A model generated the notes under the pieces. That model saw only the letters and a program-made list of their open reading frames with translations. It had not been told where the DNA came from and ran no database searches. From NCBI GenBank assembly GCA_016787065.1, contig JAEUVD010000018.1, positions 186,001-250,000 on the forward strand: a stretch of 64,000 nt of DNA. Direction: 5' to 3'. Below are positions 9,137 through 17,628 of the stretch, piece after piece. A program made the position numbers and the translations under genes. Position 1 is the first letter of the stretch; every line of letters begins with the position of its first letter. The stretch comes from Chitinophagaceae bacterium (GTDB lineage Bacteria; Bacteroidota; Bacteroidia; Chitinophagales; Chitinophagaceae).

Positions 9137-9781
9137 ATGAGCAGTCAGTCTAGAGAAAAAATACTTGGCAAAATCAAAACTGCTTTACAGGAATCGAGTG
9201 TACCTATGCCCTTTCCGGAAGCGGATAAGGCTACCGATTTTTTTGTTGAAGATGCTATTTCTCCGGAAGAAAAATTTGCTGCCGAATTTAGTAAACTTGG
9301 TGGTAAGTATGTGTACTGTTCCAACGAGCTTGAATTGTTTTCTCAATTGGAAGCATTATGCGATGCTATGAAATGGAAACAAATTCATACCCTCGATTCT
9401 TATTTAAATCAACTCGCCCAAGAGCATCAACTGGATTACATTACCAGGGATAATACGTTACAAAATATTGAAGTTGGGATTTCACTTACCGAATGCTTAG
9501 TGGCGCGTACAGGTAGTGTTATCATGAGTTCTGCTATGGATTATGGTCGCAGACTCCCTGTGTATGCACCCATACATATTGTTGTTGCCTATGCCAATCA
9601 AGTCGTTTGGAATATTTCAGATGCTATCGAATATCTTCAGAAGAAATACCCTAAAGGCTTACCTTCTATGATTGCGTTAACCACAGGACCGAGTCGCACC
9701 GCCGATATTGAAAAAACATTGGTAGTGGGCGTGCATGGGCCAAAAGAGGTTTATGTTTTCTTTGTTGACAAGCAAGCCTAA
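9137..9781 (+). CDS. LUD-domain protein (LutC/YkgG-like)
   Basis: This 214-aa cytoplasmic protein has the LUD fold shared with lactate-utilization protein LutC. Supporting segments are SLTECLVARTGSVIMSS (about 115-131), the PVYAPIHIVVA strand, and GPSRTADIEKTLVVGVHGP near the C-terminus, which matches the family's GPSxTADIExxxxxGxHGP signature. LutA and LutB are not nearby. The gene follows ftsH with a 2-nt gap, so it is almost certainly in the same operon. Its role here is unknown; a function in lactate oxidation is not supported by context. Confidence 0.88.
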   Translation: MSSQSREKILGKIKTALQESSVPMPFPEADKATDFFVEDAISPEEKFAAEFSKLGGKYVYCSNELELFSQLEALCDAMKWKQIHTLDSYLNQLAQEHQLDYITRDNTLQNIEVGISLTECLVARTGSVIMSSAMDYGRRLPVYAPIHIVVAYANQVVWNISDAIEYLQKKYPKGLPSMIALTTGPSRTADIEKTLVVGVHGPKEVYVFFVDKQA

Positions 9782-9842
9782 TTGTTAATTCTCCAGGGTG
9801 TTTACTTTTAAGGTTTAACTTTAGCATTCAAATTACTGAACG

Positions 9843-10145
9843 ATGAAAAACCTTTTAATTGTAGTAGTAGTATTTGCAAGCCAATTTGGTTTTGCACAAC
9901 AACCCTCGATGCAAGCTAATTTTAAACGTAAAGAAGTTCAAAAAAGGAATACCACTATACTTCAAGCAAAGAAAAAGCCAGTGCCTATGCGTTCAACTGT
10001 TTCACGGGTTGAGCCATTACCAGTAACCAGGCCGAAACCTAATTTAACATTGGAGCGAAACGAAATCAGAAATACGGATATATATTACGAAAACACGAAC
10101 GGCAATAACATGATTTTACAACCTGCTATTGAATTAAAAAAATAA
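9843..10145 (+). CDS. Small exported basic protein, hypothetical
   Basis: A 100-aa product with a signal peptide (MKNLLIVVVVFASQFGFAQQ, cleavage after GFA). The mature part is short, rich in Lys, Arg and Pro, and looks largely disordered (for example KKKPVPMRSTVSRVEPLPVTRPKP). No family was recognised. It has its own leader of about 60 nt after the LUD stop. The gene is supported by the signal peptide and by lying alone between genes. Confidence 0.6.
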   Translation: MKNLLIVVVVFASQFGFAQQPSMQANFKRKEVQKRNTTILQAKKKPVPMRSTVSRVEPLPVTRPKPNLTLERNEIRNTDIYYENTNGNNMILQPAIELKK

Positions 10146-10204
10146 GTTCGATAAGAAATTCATTGAACAACTTCGCGATCCTGATAAGACCATTACTTTC
10201 TTAT

Positions 10205-10218
10205 CATGTAGTTACATG
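10205..10218. other. 14-bp palindrome in a convergent gap
   Basis: CATGTA and TACATG flank GT between the convergent ends of the small exported protein gene and the cytochrome lipoprotein gene. No T-tract follows. It may be an operator or chance. Confidence 0.3.
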
Positions 10219-10224
10219 AATGAG

Positions 10225-10647
10225 TTACTTTTTACAATTATTATATAAGTAGCCCGCCACTTCTTTATGTTCTTGATCTGTAAGTTTAGCTTTTTTACTC
10301 ATCGGATGCATTACACGCAACCAACCTCCAATATCACGGCTTCCTGGTTCATGTAGCTCATGACATGTACCACATTTGGCTTGATAAATCGTCATCCCGT
10401 TATGGTATTCACCATCACTCAGGTTAGAGATTGCGGCTATTTTAGCTTCTGCAGACAAATCATCAAAACTGGTAGCCTTACTACTACCCGTAGATTTAGA
10501 AGAAGAAGAGCTTGAAGATGACGAATTCGACGATGATGAATTCGAAGTTCCAGAAGAAGCAGGTTTGGCTTTTGGCGTACAATTAAGTGCGAAGCATGCT
10601 ACTACAAATAATAACAGGGCAATGCGGTTTTGTTTAATGCTGTTCAT
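10225..10647 (-). CDS. Cytochrome c-like lipoprotein with serine-rich tether
   Basis: A 140-aa lipoprotein: residues 1-23 are a signal peptide with lipidated Cys23 (FALNC). Residues about 31-60 form a linker of mostly Ser. The rest is a small class I cytochrome c domain with heme motif CGTCH (92-96) and candidate axial Met113 or Met116 in RVMHPMSKKAKLT. It would carry electrons in the periplasm while anchored to a membrane. The gene is 13 nt downstream of recJ on the same strand, which probably reflects packing and not shared function. Confidence 0.85.
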   Translation of the reverse strand: MNSIKQNRIALLLFVVACFALNCTPKAKPASSGTSNSSSSNSSSSSSSSSKSTGSSKATSFDDLSAEAKIAAISNLSDGEYHNGMTIYQAKCGTCHELHEPGSRDIGGWLRVMHPMSKKAKLTDQEHKEVAGYLYNNCKK

Positions 10648-10660
10648 ATAAAATTAAAAT

Positions 10661-12346
10661 CTAGCGTAAATCTAGTATTTTCAATTGAATATTAGTTTTA
10701 CCCTGCCATTCATTTTCTTCAATATGGTAGAGAATTTCAAATTCACTCCCTTCTTCAACCAAATTAAATTTATGAGCTAAGTTAAAACCGATGCCATTCA
10801 TGGTTTTGCTTCCGGCTTGATACATGACAAAGCGAATATGTTTCTCTTTCAAAATTTTACTGTAGTGTTGATAATTCATTACCCCTGTACTTCTAAATAC
10901 CGGTTTCATATTGTCGGGCCCGTGCGGCGAAAACTGATGAAGAATATGTAAAAACGCATCCGTTATTTCGTTGAATTGTAGATCCGCATCGATTTCAATT
11001 TCGGGTAAGCGCATTTCTTCAGGTAAGGTATCGCGTACAACATCATTAAATTGTTGCGTAAATGAAAGCAAATTATCCTCTGCTAAGGTCAAGCCCGCCG
11101 CGAAGTAGTGCCCTCCATAATTTTCGAGGTATTCAGAACAGGCTGATAAGCCGTCGTAGAGATTAAAACCTTTCACAGAACGTGCTGAACCGGTGAGCTT
11201 ACCATTGCTAGCTGTTAATACAATCGTAGGACGATAATGGTGATCTATTAAACGAGAAGCTACTATACCCACTACCCCTTTATGCCAATGCGGTTGATAG
11301 AGTACTGTAGCGTGAGCCTCGGTATGTTCTTCAGCCAACTTTAAAGCTTCTTCTGTAATACTCCGGTCGATATCCTTTCTATCATTATTATCCTCCTGAA
11401 GAATGGTTGCAATTTCTTTGGCTTTCTCTTCATCTTCTTCCAAAAAAAGTTCTACTGCTTTTCGTGCATCATCCATTCTTCCGGCGGCATTTACACGCGG
11501 TGCAATTACAAATACCAAATCATTAATGGTAAATGGTTTTTCCAAGACCGCTATTTTTCGAAGCGCCTTCAATGGGATGGATGGATTTTCGTTCGCTTTT
11601 TTCAAACCTAAAACACAAAGCGTTCGGTTTTCGCCATTCATCGGAACAATATCGGCAGCGATGGCCGTTGCCAATAAATCTAATAATTCAGTGGTATAGG
11701 TTGTTTCTATACCATACTCCGATGCATACGCACAAATTAATTTATACCCAATACCACAACCACAAAGTTCCTTGAACGGATAAGTGCAATCCGCTTGTTT
11801 GGGGTTCAAAATAGCATGGGCTTCGGGCAACGAATCATCCGGAATATGATGATCGCAAATAATAGTATCAATACCATGCTCTTTCGCTAAACCAATCAGC
11901 TTGGCCGATTTAATACCACAATCCAAAGTAATTATTAAACCGAAATTTTCTTCTATTGCAAAATCGATTCCTTTTTGTGAAACACCATACCCTTCACCAA
12001 ATCGATGCGGTATATAAAAAGCGATATGCTTGGTAAGTTTCTTAAAGAATTGATACACCAAGGCAACCGCGGTTGTTCCATCCACATCATAATCGCCGTA
12101 AATAAGAATTTTCTCTTCGTTCTGAATCGCTTGATGAATTCTGGATATTGCAGCAGACATATCTTTCATTAAGAAAGGATCATGGATATGCTCTTCACTA
12201 CTTCTAAAAAACTGTTTCGCTTCATCAAAGGTGCTAATCCCTCGTTGCGCTAACAAACGACAAATGACAGGATGTATATGTAAAACTTCCTGCAAGTGTT
12301 GAACAACAAGTGAATTCGACGGTTTTAAGGTCCATCGTTTTTCCAT
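10661..12346 (-). CDS. recJ: Single-stranded-DNA-specific exonuclease RecJ
   Basis: A 5'-3' single-strand exonuclease in recombination and mismatch repair. The 561-aa length is normal. The DHH domain has GDYDVDGTTA (84-93), LDCGIKS (141-147) and CDHHIPD (164-170), which supply the Mn2+-binding Asp and His residues. The DHHA1 domain has the substrate loop around GSARSVKGFNLYDGL and GGHYFAAGL (about 385-425). A C-terminal OB-like domain follows (about 450-561). The start MEKRW is supported by a TACTTTTA promoter box 17 nt upstream. Confidence 0.97.
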   Translation of the reverse strand: MEKRWTLKPSNSLVVQHLQEVLHIHPVICRLLAQRGISTFDEAKQFFRSSEEHIHDPFLMKDMSAAISRIHQAIQNEEKILIYGDYDVDGTTAVALVYQFFKKLTKHIAFYIPHRFGEGYGVSQKGIDFAIEENFGLIITLDCGIKSAKLIGLAKEHGIDTIICDHHIPDDSLPEAHAILNPKQADCTYPFKELCGCGIGYKLICAYASEYGIETTYTTELLDLLATAIAADIVPMNGENRTLCVLGLKKANENPSIPLKALRKIAVLEKPFTINDLVFVIAPRVNAAGRMDDARKAVELFLEEDEEKAKEIATILQEDNNDRKDIDRSITEEALKLAEEHTEAHATVLYQPHWHKGVVGIVASRLIDHHYRPTIVLTASNGKLTGSARSVKGFNLYDGLSACSEYLENYGGHYFAAGLTLAEDNLLSFTQQFNDVVRDTLPEEMRLPEIEIDADLQFNEITDAFLHILHQFSPHGPDNMKPVFRSTGVMNYQHYSKILKEKHIRFVMYQAGSKTMNGIGFNLAHKFNLVEEGSEFEILYHIEENEWQGKTNIQLKILDLR

Positions 12347-12363
12347 AAATTACGTGTTTGGGC

Positions 12364-12371
12364 TAAAAGTA
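12364..12371 (-). promoter_or_regulatory. Promoter -7-like box of recJ
   Basis: TACTTTTA on the minus strand, 17 nt before the recJ ATG, fits the Bacteroidota -7 element. No convincing -33 element was found. Confidence 0.45.
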
Positions 12372-12378
12372 CGGAAAT

Positions 12379-13479
12379 TTATTCCCAGCGGAACACTTTT
12401 ACCGCGATGGCATAAATTATTACCAACCAGATGGTAAGAATACCTAGTTGAGTACCACAATCGAGTAAACTTTTACCTTCAAAGGCTATTACACGCATCG
12501 CATTATTAAATTGAGTTAAAGGTAAAGCCTTACAAATAGGTTGTAACCAGGACGGAAAATTACTAGGGCTCATAAATACACCGGAAAGTAATAATTGAGG
12601 CATGGTAATACTATTCGCGAGCGGAGGTATGCTGGCATCGTTCTTAGCTAAACTGCTTACTACAAAGCCCATACCTAAAAAAATAATTAAGCCATACATG
12701 CTTAAAAGCAACATTTGAATAAAGGTTGATAAGCCATGCACTAACGTATAATCGAAGAAAACATAACCAACAAGAATAATAATGGCTGCACTTAGTATTT
12801 GAAGAAACAAGCGAGCAACTCCTTCAGAAATAATGATGTTCAATCGTTTTACCGGGGTTGCGAAAAATCGTTTGAGTACTAAGGTTTGTCGAAGTGTAAA
12901 AAACACAAAAGCCGTTCCAAAAATACCAGCAGATAGCAACGAGAATCCTAACATGCCGGGTAATAAAAAATCAAGATATTTAAACGGACGACCTTCAATT
13001 GCAGGTGGTTCAGCAATTCGGGCAATGGTTTTTCGATCCGGAAATTCCTTTCGATCGAGGGTATCTATAACTGCTGTTAAAATCTGTTTGGCTATATTCG
13101 GATCGTTTCCAGCCGCATTACAAGTTTTGAACTGAATAGTATAATAAGGCGACATCGAATCGTGCGTACGTTGAATATCTAATACCGCTGCTAACTTCCC
13201 TTTTTTAAAGTCAGTTAGTAGTTCATTACTATCCGCATATTCATTTACGTTTACAATATCCATGTGAACCAAGGATTGATAAATGGCATTAGTAGTATCA
13301 GATTGTTTGTCGAAGGCAATATCCACACTCATTCCGCCTCCGTTCATGAGTCCGAAGGCAACAATAAAAATCAAAGGGAAAGCAATACTAAAAAAAAGCG
13401 CCGACGGACTTTTTAGCATGGCCAGTAAGCTCCCTTTGGTTAAAGCTTTGAGGGCGGTAAATTGATTATACGAACGCAT
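12379..13479 (-). CDS. ABC-2 type transporter permease
   Basis: An inner-membrane export permease of 366 aa. It has one N-terminal helix (SALFFSIAFPLIFIVAFGLM), a large extracytoplasmic loop (about 50-170), then five or six helices with the ABC-2 region TPVKRLNIIISEGVARLFLQ and a conserved-looking LLLSGVFMSPSNFPSWLQPI segment. The frame also opens at TTG 13488, but that TTG forms part of a TATATTTG promoter box, so ATG 13479 is preferred. No ATPase gene lies beside it in this window, so its motor subunit is probably encoded elsewhere. Substrate unknown. Confidence 0.88.
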   Translation of the reverse strand: MRSYNQFTALKALTKGSLLAMLKSPSALFFSIAFPLIFIVAFGLMNGGGMSVDIAFDKQSDTTNAIYQSLVHMDIVNVNEYADSNELLTDFKKGKLAAVLDIQRTHDSMSPYYTIQFKTCNAAGNDPNIAKQILTAVIDTLDRKEFPDRKTIARIAEPPAIEGRPFKYLDFLLPGMLGFSLLSAGIFGTAFVFFTLRQTLVLKRFFATPVKRLNIIISEGVARLFLQILSAAIIILVGYVFFDYTLVHGLSTFIQMLLLSMYGLIIFLGMGFVVSSLAKNDASIPPLANSITMPQLLLSGVFMSPSNFPSWLQPICKALPLTQFNNAMRVIAFEGKSLLDCGTQLGILTIWLVIIYAIAVKVFRWE

Positions 13480-13485
13480 AGCCCT

Positions 13486-13493
13486 CAAATATA
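13486..13493 (-). promoter_or_regulatory. Promoter -7-like box of the ABC-2 permease gene
   Basis: TATATTTG on the minus strand matches TAnnTTTG exactly and ends 6 nt before ATG 13479. The resulting mRNA would have almost no leader. Confidence 0.5.
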
Positions 13494-13508
13494 ATACAGG
13501 TTGTGAAT

Positions 13509-14138
13509 CTAATAGTTGAATAAACTCAACATAATACCGGCACGAATATCCAAGGTGCCATAATAACGTGAATTTGGATTTTGAACTAAATCATAATTTG
13601 CCATAAGGTAAGAATGCGAGTATTTACCGAAGCGTTGCATGTAGCCTACGCCAACCAAACAGGAGAGGATATTCTTTCGGTACGAATCGGCTTTGAGTTT
13701 TTTAGTTACCGGATCGGGATAAGGAATTTCAAAATACTTCACATTATTTATTTCCGGTTCAAAATTAAATATCAGAAAATTGCCTATCATGGGTCGAACA
13801 TAAATAGACGCACTATAAATAGGCATTTTGTATTTAAAGATTTCCGTTTGATTGGTAATTACATTGTACTCTGCCTGACTGAACTGATAATAGCTAAAAG
13901 TTGTAGTTACACCCGCATAAACATGATCGGTAAAGGCATAACCAACCGATGGCGAAATACTAAAAAAGAAGGCTTGTTGAGCGGCTCCAAAATTTAATCC
14001 CGGGCCTATTAAAATTCGTTCTTTATCGAAACCACTTTTCTTCTTTTTCTTTTTAGGTGCAATGCTTAAATAATCATAAGCAAAAACAGAACCCGATAGC
14101 ATCAGAAAAAAAGCGGCAAATAAACAGCGTTTCAGCAT
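13509..14138 (-). CDS. Exported beta-barrel protein, hypothetical
   Basis: With start ATG 14138 the protein has 209 aa and a clean signal peptide (MLKRCLFAAFFLMLSGSVFA). A basic patch KKKKKKSG follows, then strand-rich sequence (ILIGPGLNFGAAQQAFFFSI, SVGYAFTDHVYAGVTTTFSYY, ASIYVRPMIGNFLIFNFEPE) ending TLDIRAGIMLSLFNY with a terminal aromatic, as in outer-membrane barrels. The frame opens further upstream at a TTG (14249), but that extension would bury the signal peptide. No specific family was recognised. Confidence 0.72.
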   Translation of the reverse strand: MLKRCLFAAFFLMLSGSVFAYDYLSIAPKKKKKKSGFDKERILIGPGLNFGAAQQAFFFSISPSVGYAFTDHVYAGVTTTFSYYQFSQAEYNVITNQTEIFKYKMPIYSASIYVRPMIGNFLIFNFEPEINNVKYFEIPYPDPVTKKLKADSYRKNILSCLVGVGYMQRFGKYSHSYLMANYDLVQNPNSRYYGTLDIRAGIMLSLFNY

Positions 14139-14330
14139 GTGTTGTTTTTTTGTAAAGGTAGCGGTAGGAGTGCCTTTAAAATTTAAAGAAATGTGAACAT
14201 TTAAAATTAATTTCAAATGGCTTTCATGAAATAAATTAAAAGGGTACAACCTATCGATTGGTATAAAACAACGGCGTAGCGCATTGATGGGAATGACTTA
14301 TTTCATTCACTTCATACCATAAGAAACTGC

Positions 14331-14338
14331 TACATTTG
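14331..14338 (+). promoter_or_regulatory. Promoter -7-like box
   Basis: TACATTTG is 8 nt before the ATG of the four-helix membrane protein gene at 14347. It matches TAnnTTTG exactly and would give a leader of only a few nucleotides. Confidence 0.45.
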
Positions 14339-14346
14339 TTGCGCTT

Positions 14347-14697
14347 ATGCAGTTTATACTTAAATGGGTAATTTGGGGAATACTTGGTTTTCATGTATTC
14401 GCATTGGGTTTATCGGTTTATACCTTTCAAATTGAGTCGCAAGACCTTGGTATTTATCGTTTCGATACACTACTGAAACTACTATTTACGCTTGCATGGC
14501 TGGGAATAACGCTAAAAAAACGCTGGTGTGCATTCGCCTATTTTCTACTCTGTTTATATGAACTCGTGATGCGATTCTTCTTTCGTAAAACCGTTTTTGC
14601 AGAAGTTTTCGGAGATATATTATTTCCGGCAGACGTACTCTTTATTTTCATATTGATGTTCGCATATCGTGAACATTTCCGACAAGAGACTACCTAA
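14347..14697 (+). CDS. Small four-helix membrane protein, hypothetical
   Basis: A 116-aa protein with four hydrophobic stretches: WVIWGILGFHVFALGLSVY, LLKLLFTLAWLGITL, CAFAYFLLCLYELVMRFFF and ADVLFIFILMFAY. There is no signal peptide and no recognisable motif. It lies 5 nt before a substrate-binding-protein-like gene, so the two are probably co-transcribed. Function unknown. Confidence 0.65.
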   Translation: MQFILKWVIWGILGFHVFALGLSVYTFQIESQDLGIYRFDTLLKLLFTLAWLGITLKKRWCAFAYFLLCLYELVMRFFFRKTVFAEVFGDILFPADVLFIFILMFAYREHFRQETT

Positions 14698-14702
14698 ACC
14701 GT

Positions 14703-15422
14703 ATGCGTATTGTTTCGTTAGTTCCTTCGATCACGGAGTTGTTATACGACTTAAACCTCGATGAGGAGGTTGTTGGTATTACCAAATTTTGTGTTCGACC
14801 GGAATCATGGTTTCGAACGAAAACGAGGGTTGGTGGAACAAAAAAAGTTCATCGGGAAAAAGTACAATCCTTATCGCCCGATCTTATTCTTGCCAATAAA
14901 GAAGAAAACACCCAAGAAGATATTGAATTTTTGCAACAACAGGTGCAGGTGTACCTGAGTGATATTAAAACGATACCAGATGCTTTACAAATGATACTAG
15001 ATGTTGGAAAACTTACGAACCGTATGGCACAAGCAGAGGTTCTAAGCAGGAGTATCCAAGAATCTTTTCTTTCGTTCAAACCCTCTGTGCAAAAAACTGC
15101 TTTGTATTTTATTTGGCAAAAACCGTACATGGTAGCAGGTTGCGATACCTTCATTCATCACATGATGGAACTCGCCGGGTACAATAACTTATGTCATTCG
15201 CATCGCTATCCGGAATTGACATTAGAAGCGATTCATTCACTTTCGCCTGAGGTAATTTTATTATCCTCCGAACCCTTTCCGTTTAAAGAAAATCATCTGG
15301 ATCAATTTCAAGAGTTATTTCCTAGATCTTCTGTTATTCTGGTGGATGGTGAAATATTCAGTTGGTATGGTAGTCGCATGTTGCATGCCATTCCTTATTT
15401 TAGAGGTCTGAATGAAGAATAG
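14703..15422 (+). CDS. BtuF/FepB-type helical-backbone metal-binding protein without signal peptide
   Basis: A 239-aa protein with the periplasmic-binding-protein fold used for vitamin B12 and siderophores. It begins MRIVSLVPSITELLYDLNLD, and VVGITKFCVRP, VGGTKKVHREKVQSLSPDLI and SLSPEVILLSSEPFPF match the family. The protein starts directly on the first strand with no signal peptide or lipobox, so it appears cytoplasmic. I recall signal-less versions from other Bacteroidota. No ABC permease or ATPase for B12 or iron is adjacent. Its last 11 nt overlap the next gene, indicating translational coupling with a membrane protein. Confidence 0.82.
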   Translation: MRIVSLVPSITELLYDLNLDEEVVGITKFCVRPESWFRTKTRVGGTKKVHREKVQSLSPDLILANKEENTQEDIEFLQQQVQVYLSDIKTIPDALQMILDVGKLTNRMAQAEVLSRSIQESFLSFKPSVQKTALYFIWQKPYMVAGCDTFIHHMMELAGYNNLCHSHRYPELTLEAIHSLSPEVILLSSEPFPFKENHLDQFQELFPRSSVILVDGEIFSWYGSRMLHAIPYFRGLNEE

Positions 15423-16965
15423 CATCGTTTTAATAGGTTCTCTTGCATGGTATTGTATATTAGTTGTACTGCTTAACCCTGTTTTAGGTTATATGCTCGA
15501 CAGTGATGCTGTAGCCTATTTAACTGTTGCACGAAGAGCTGCTAACGGACAATTTATGCAGAGCATAAACGGATTATGGAGCCCTTTAAACAGTTGGCTA
15601 ATGGTACCTTTTCTGCATAAAGGATTAGATGCTTGGTGGGTTGCGAAAGCATTGAATGCTGTTTTTGGAGGACTTTTACTGGTTCAATCGATTCTTTTCA
15701 TTCGAAGTTTTATTAAAACAACCCTTACCGATGGCTTGCTTCTTATAAGTCTTCCGCTAATAACTGCTTTTCAAGTTTACTTTCAACTTTTTGGTGATGT
15801 GTTGCAATTGCTTTTTGTTCTTGGCTATTTGCGCTTACTGCTTTCCGAAGGTTTTATTTTTTCGTCGTGGAAGGCAATACTCTGCGGTGTACTTATGGGC
15901 ATCGGGTTTTATGCCAAAGCCTATACACTAATCTTCTTTGGATTGCACTATACCTTTAGTTTAATTTGGTTTTATAGAAAAACGCTGAATCATAAAAGCA
16001 TTCTTTTTCGTCAATGGGTTTTAGGTGGTGGTAGTTTCTTCCTTTGCATTCTTCCATGGAGTTATTTGATGTTTAAAAAGTATCATGTTGTATCGCTATC
16101 CGGCTTGGCTGGAAAGTTGAATATGAGTTGGTATATTAATTCAGGAAAGAGTTTTAATGCTGATATTAAACTTTTGATTCCACCGCCCTATCCCGATTCA
16201 CCCTCGTTCTGGGAGGACCCTTGGTTTTCTCAATCAAACCTCAGCACCCCGTTTAGTTCGTTATCTCATTTTATTCGTTGGGTTGCCCGTGTTGTGTACA
16301 CCAGTCTGGAAACCGTAGTTTGTATTCAGGAAATTTCTTTTCTAGGCATTGCTTTGTTGTTGTTGTCGGCTTATTTTTTACTTCGGAACAAGAAAATTGA
16401 TTTCGTACACCAAGCATCCACATGTAATCTTCAACTTTTATTATTCACTTGTTTGATCTTGCCAATTGGCTACAGCATGATGCATGTAGAAACCAGATAC
16501 CTATGGTTAATGATACCCATACTTTTCATACTTGGATTTCGCTATGTAAGTAACTTTATTTCCGATAGAAAACCACGTTTTGTTATGATGCTCATGGTGG
16601 CCTTTAGCTTTCTTCTTTTCCCATGTATGCAGCTAAAAACATTGCGCTATAAAAATAAAGATTTGTTTGAAAAAGCAGCCTGGTTGAGGTCGCAACATAT
16701 AGAAGGAAAATTTACATCGAATATTTCCGATGCCGGACAGATGTGGGTTATTGCTTACCTGAATCAATCTAATTTCTATACCATAGAACGAAATGATTAT
16801 AGTGAAGAGGAGTTGATTAAAGAAATGAAACGCTATGGCGTGGAGTATTATTTATTTGAAGCAGAAAACAATGTTCTGCAACATGAACTTCCAACTTCCG
16901 GGCATTTTGAAAAGGTAAGTAGCGGTTATGGGATTACGGTTTACCGACTTAACTATGCGATTTAA
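15412..16965 (+). CDS. GT39/ArnT-like membrane glycosyltransferase
   Basis: A 517-aa protein with about eleven hydrophobic helices. The first external loop contains LDSDAVAYLTVARRAANGQF, which fits the acidic catalytic region of GT-C enzymes that use polyprenyl-phosphate sugars. A GIGFYAKAYTL segment and a C-terminal soluble part (about 430-517) complete the picture. It overlaps the preceding gene by 11 nt and converges with the next gene with a 17-nt overlap. Acceptor and sugar are unknown. General class is fairly safe; exact enzymatic activity is inference. Confidence 0.72.
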   Translation: MKNSIVLIGSLAWYCILVVLLNPVLGYMLDSDAVAYLTVARRAANGQFMQSINGLWSPLNSWLMVPFLHKGLDAWWVAKALNAVFGGLLLVQSILFIRSFIKTTLTDGLLLISLPLITAFQVYFQLFGDVLQLLFVLGYLRLLLSEGFIFSSWKAILCGVLMGIGFYAKAYTLIFFGLHYTFSLIWFYRKTLNHKSILFRQWVLGGGSFFLCILPWSYLMFKKYHVVSLSGLAGKLNMSWYINSGKSFNADIKLLIPPPYPDSPSFWEDPWFSQSNLSTPFSSLSHFIRWVARVVYTSLETVVCIQEISFLGIALLLLSAYFLLRNKKIDFVHQASTCNLQLLLFTCLILPIGYSMMHVETRYLWLMIPILFILGFRYVSNFISDRKPRFVMMLMVAFSFLLFPCMQLKTLRYKNKDLFEKAAWLRSQHIEGKFTSNISDAGQMWVIAYLNQSNFYTIERNDYSEEELIKEMKRYGVEYYLFEAENNVLQHELPTSGHFEKVSSGYGITVYRLNYAI

Positions 16966-17416
16966 CCCAATCTCTTATTTTTTTGCAATAATCATAATAA
17001 CCGGTATGTAGCCGCATGTAAAATAACAGTCCGCCAACCACTCCAATACCGGTTAAAATATAGGCTGCCAGCATATAGTTTTCATCATGACGAAGGAAGA
17101 GTGCGATTCCTCCAACCAAAGCCAACATCAAAAATATGGCGAGTAAGGTTGGTCCACCTGAATCTATTTTACGTGGCTTACACATCATTTTTATGTTCGA
17201 ACCACCTTGTCCGTTTTTAATGAATTTTAGATGTGTGATAGGAATGGTTCGCAAAGAATCATCATTTTCGGCGTGAGGAATAATTTTCAGTTCATCTTTA
17301 ACGTGATAGATTTCAAAGTCGAGACCATGTACCTGCAAATGTTGCCCAGTAATATGTTTCATTAAATCATCGGGATTTCTACTGCTTTTTAAGCTGTAAA
17401 ATTTTCTAAATATCAT
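16949..17416 (-). CDS. Two-helix membrane protein, hypothetical
   Basis: A 155-aa protein with a soluble N-terminal half (about 1-85) followed by two helices (PTLLAIFLMLALVGGIALFL and YMLAAYILTGIGVVGGLLFY) separated by RHDENY, and a basic C-terminal tail. No family recognised. Its 3' end overlaps the end of the convergent GT39-like gene by 17 nt. Confidence 0.65.
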   Translation of the reverse strand: MIFRKFYSLKSSRNPDDLMKHITGQHLQVHGLDFEIYHVKDELKIIPHAENDDSLRTIPITHLKFIKNGQGGSNIKMMCKPRKIDSGGPTLLAIFLMLALVGGIALFLRHDENYMLAAYILTGIGVVGGLLFYMRLHTGYYDYCKKIRDWVKSHS

Positions 17417-17577
17417 GGTATTTCCTTTTTTGTGCTGTTAAGATAATTTGTTAAGTCGGTAAAATCTAATTTCGGATACCTCTTTTTACCGAAATGTTAT
17501 ACACCTTTAACGTAGCGGAGGATAGGTTTATTGTCACAATAGTGTCACAAACGATATTTATCGGTTAATTTATGTAC

Positions 17578-17606
17578 AAAAAAAAGCCACCGTTCCCGAT
17601 GGCTTT
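17578..17606 (-). terminator. Intrinsic terminator of the coiled-coil protein gene
   Basis: On the minus strand, AAAGCCATCG pairs with CGGTGGCTTT (one T-G wobble) around the loop GGAA, a GNRA tetraloop, and runs into a stretch of Ts. The wobble pairs only in the minus-strand transcript, which fixes the direction. It lies 23 nt after the stop codon of the gene at 17629-18507. Confidence 0.88.
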
Positions 17607-17628
17607 AATTTCTTTTTACCTTTTCTGT

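Noticed and set aside
9137..9781. LUD gene as part of a lactate utilization (lutABC) operon
   Set aside because: No lutA or lutB homologue is nearby; it belongs to the rsfS-ftsH cluster.
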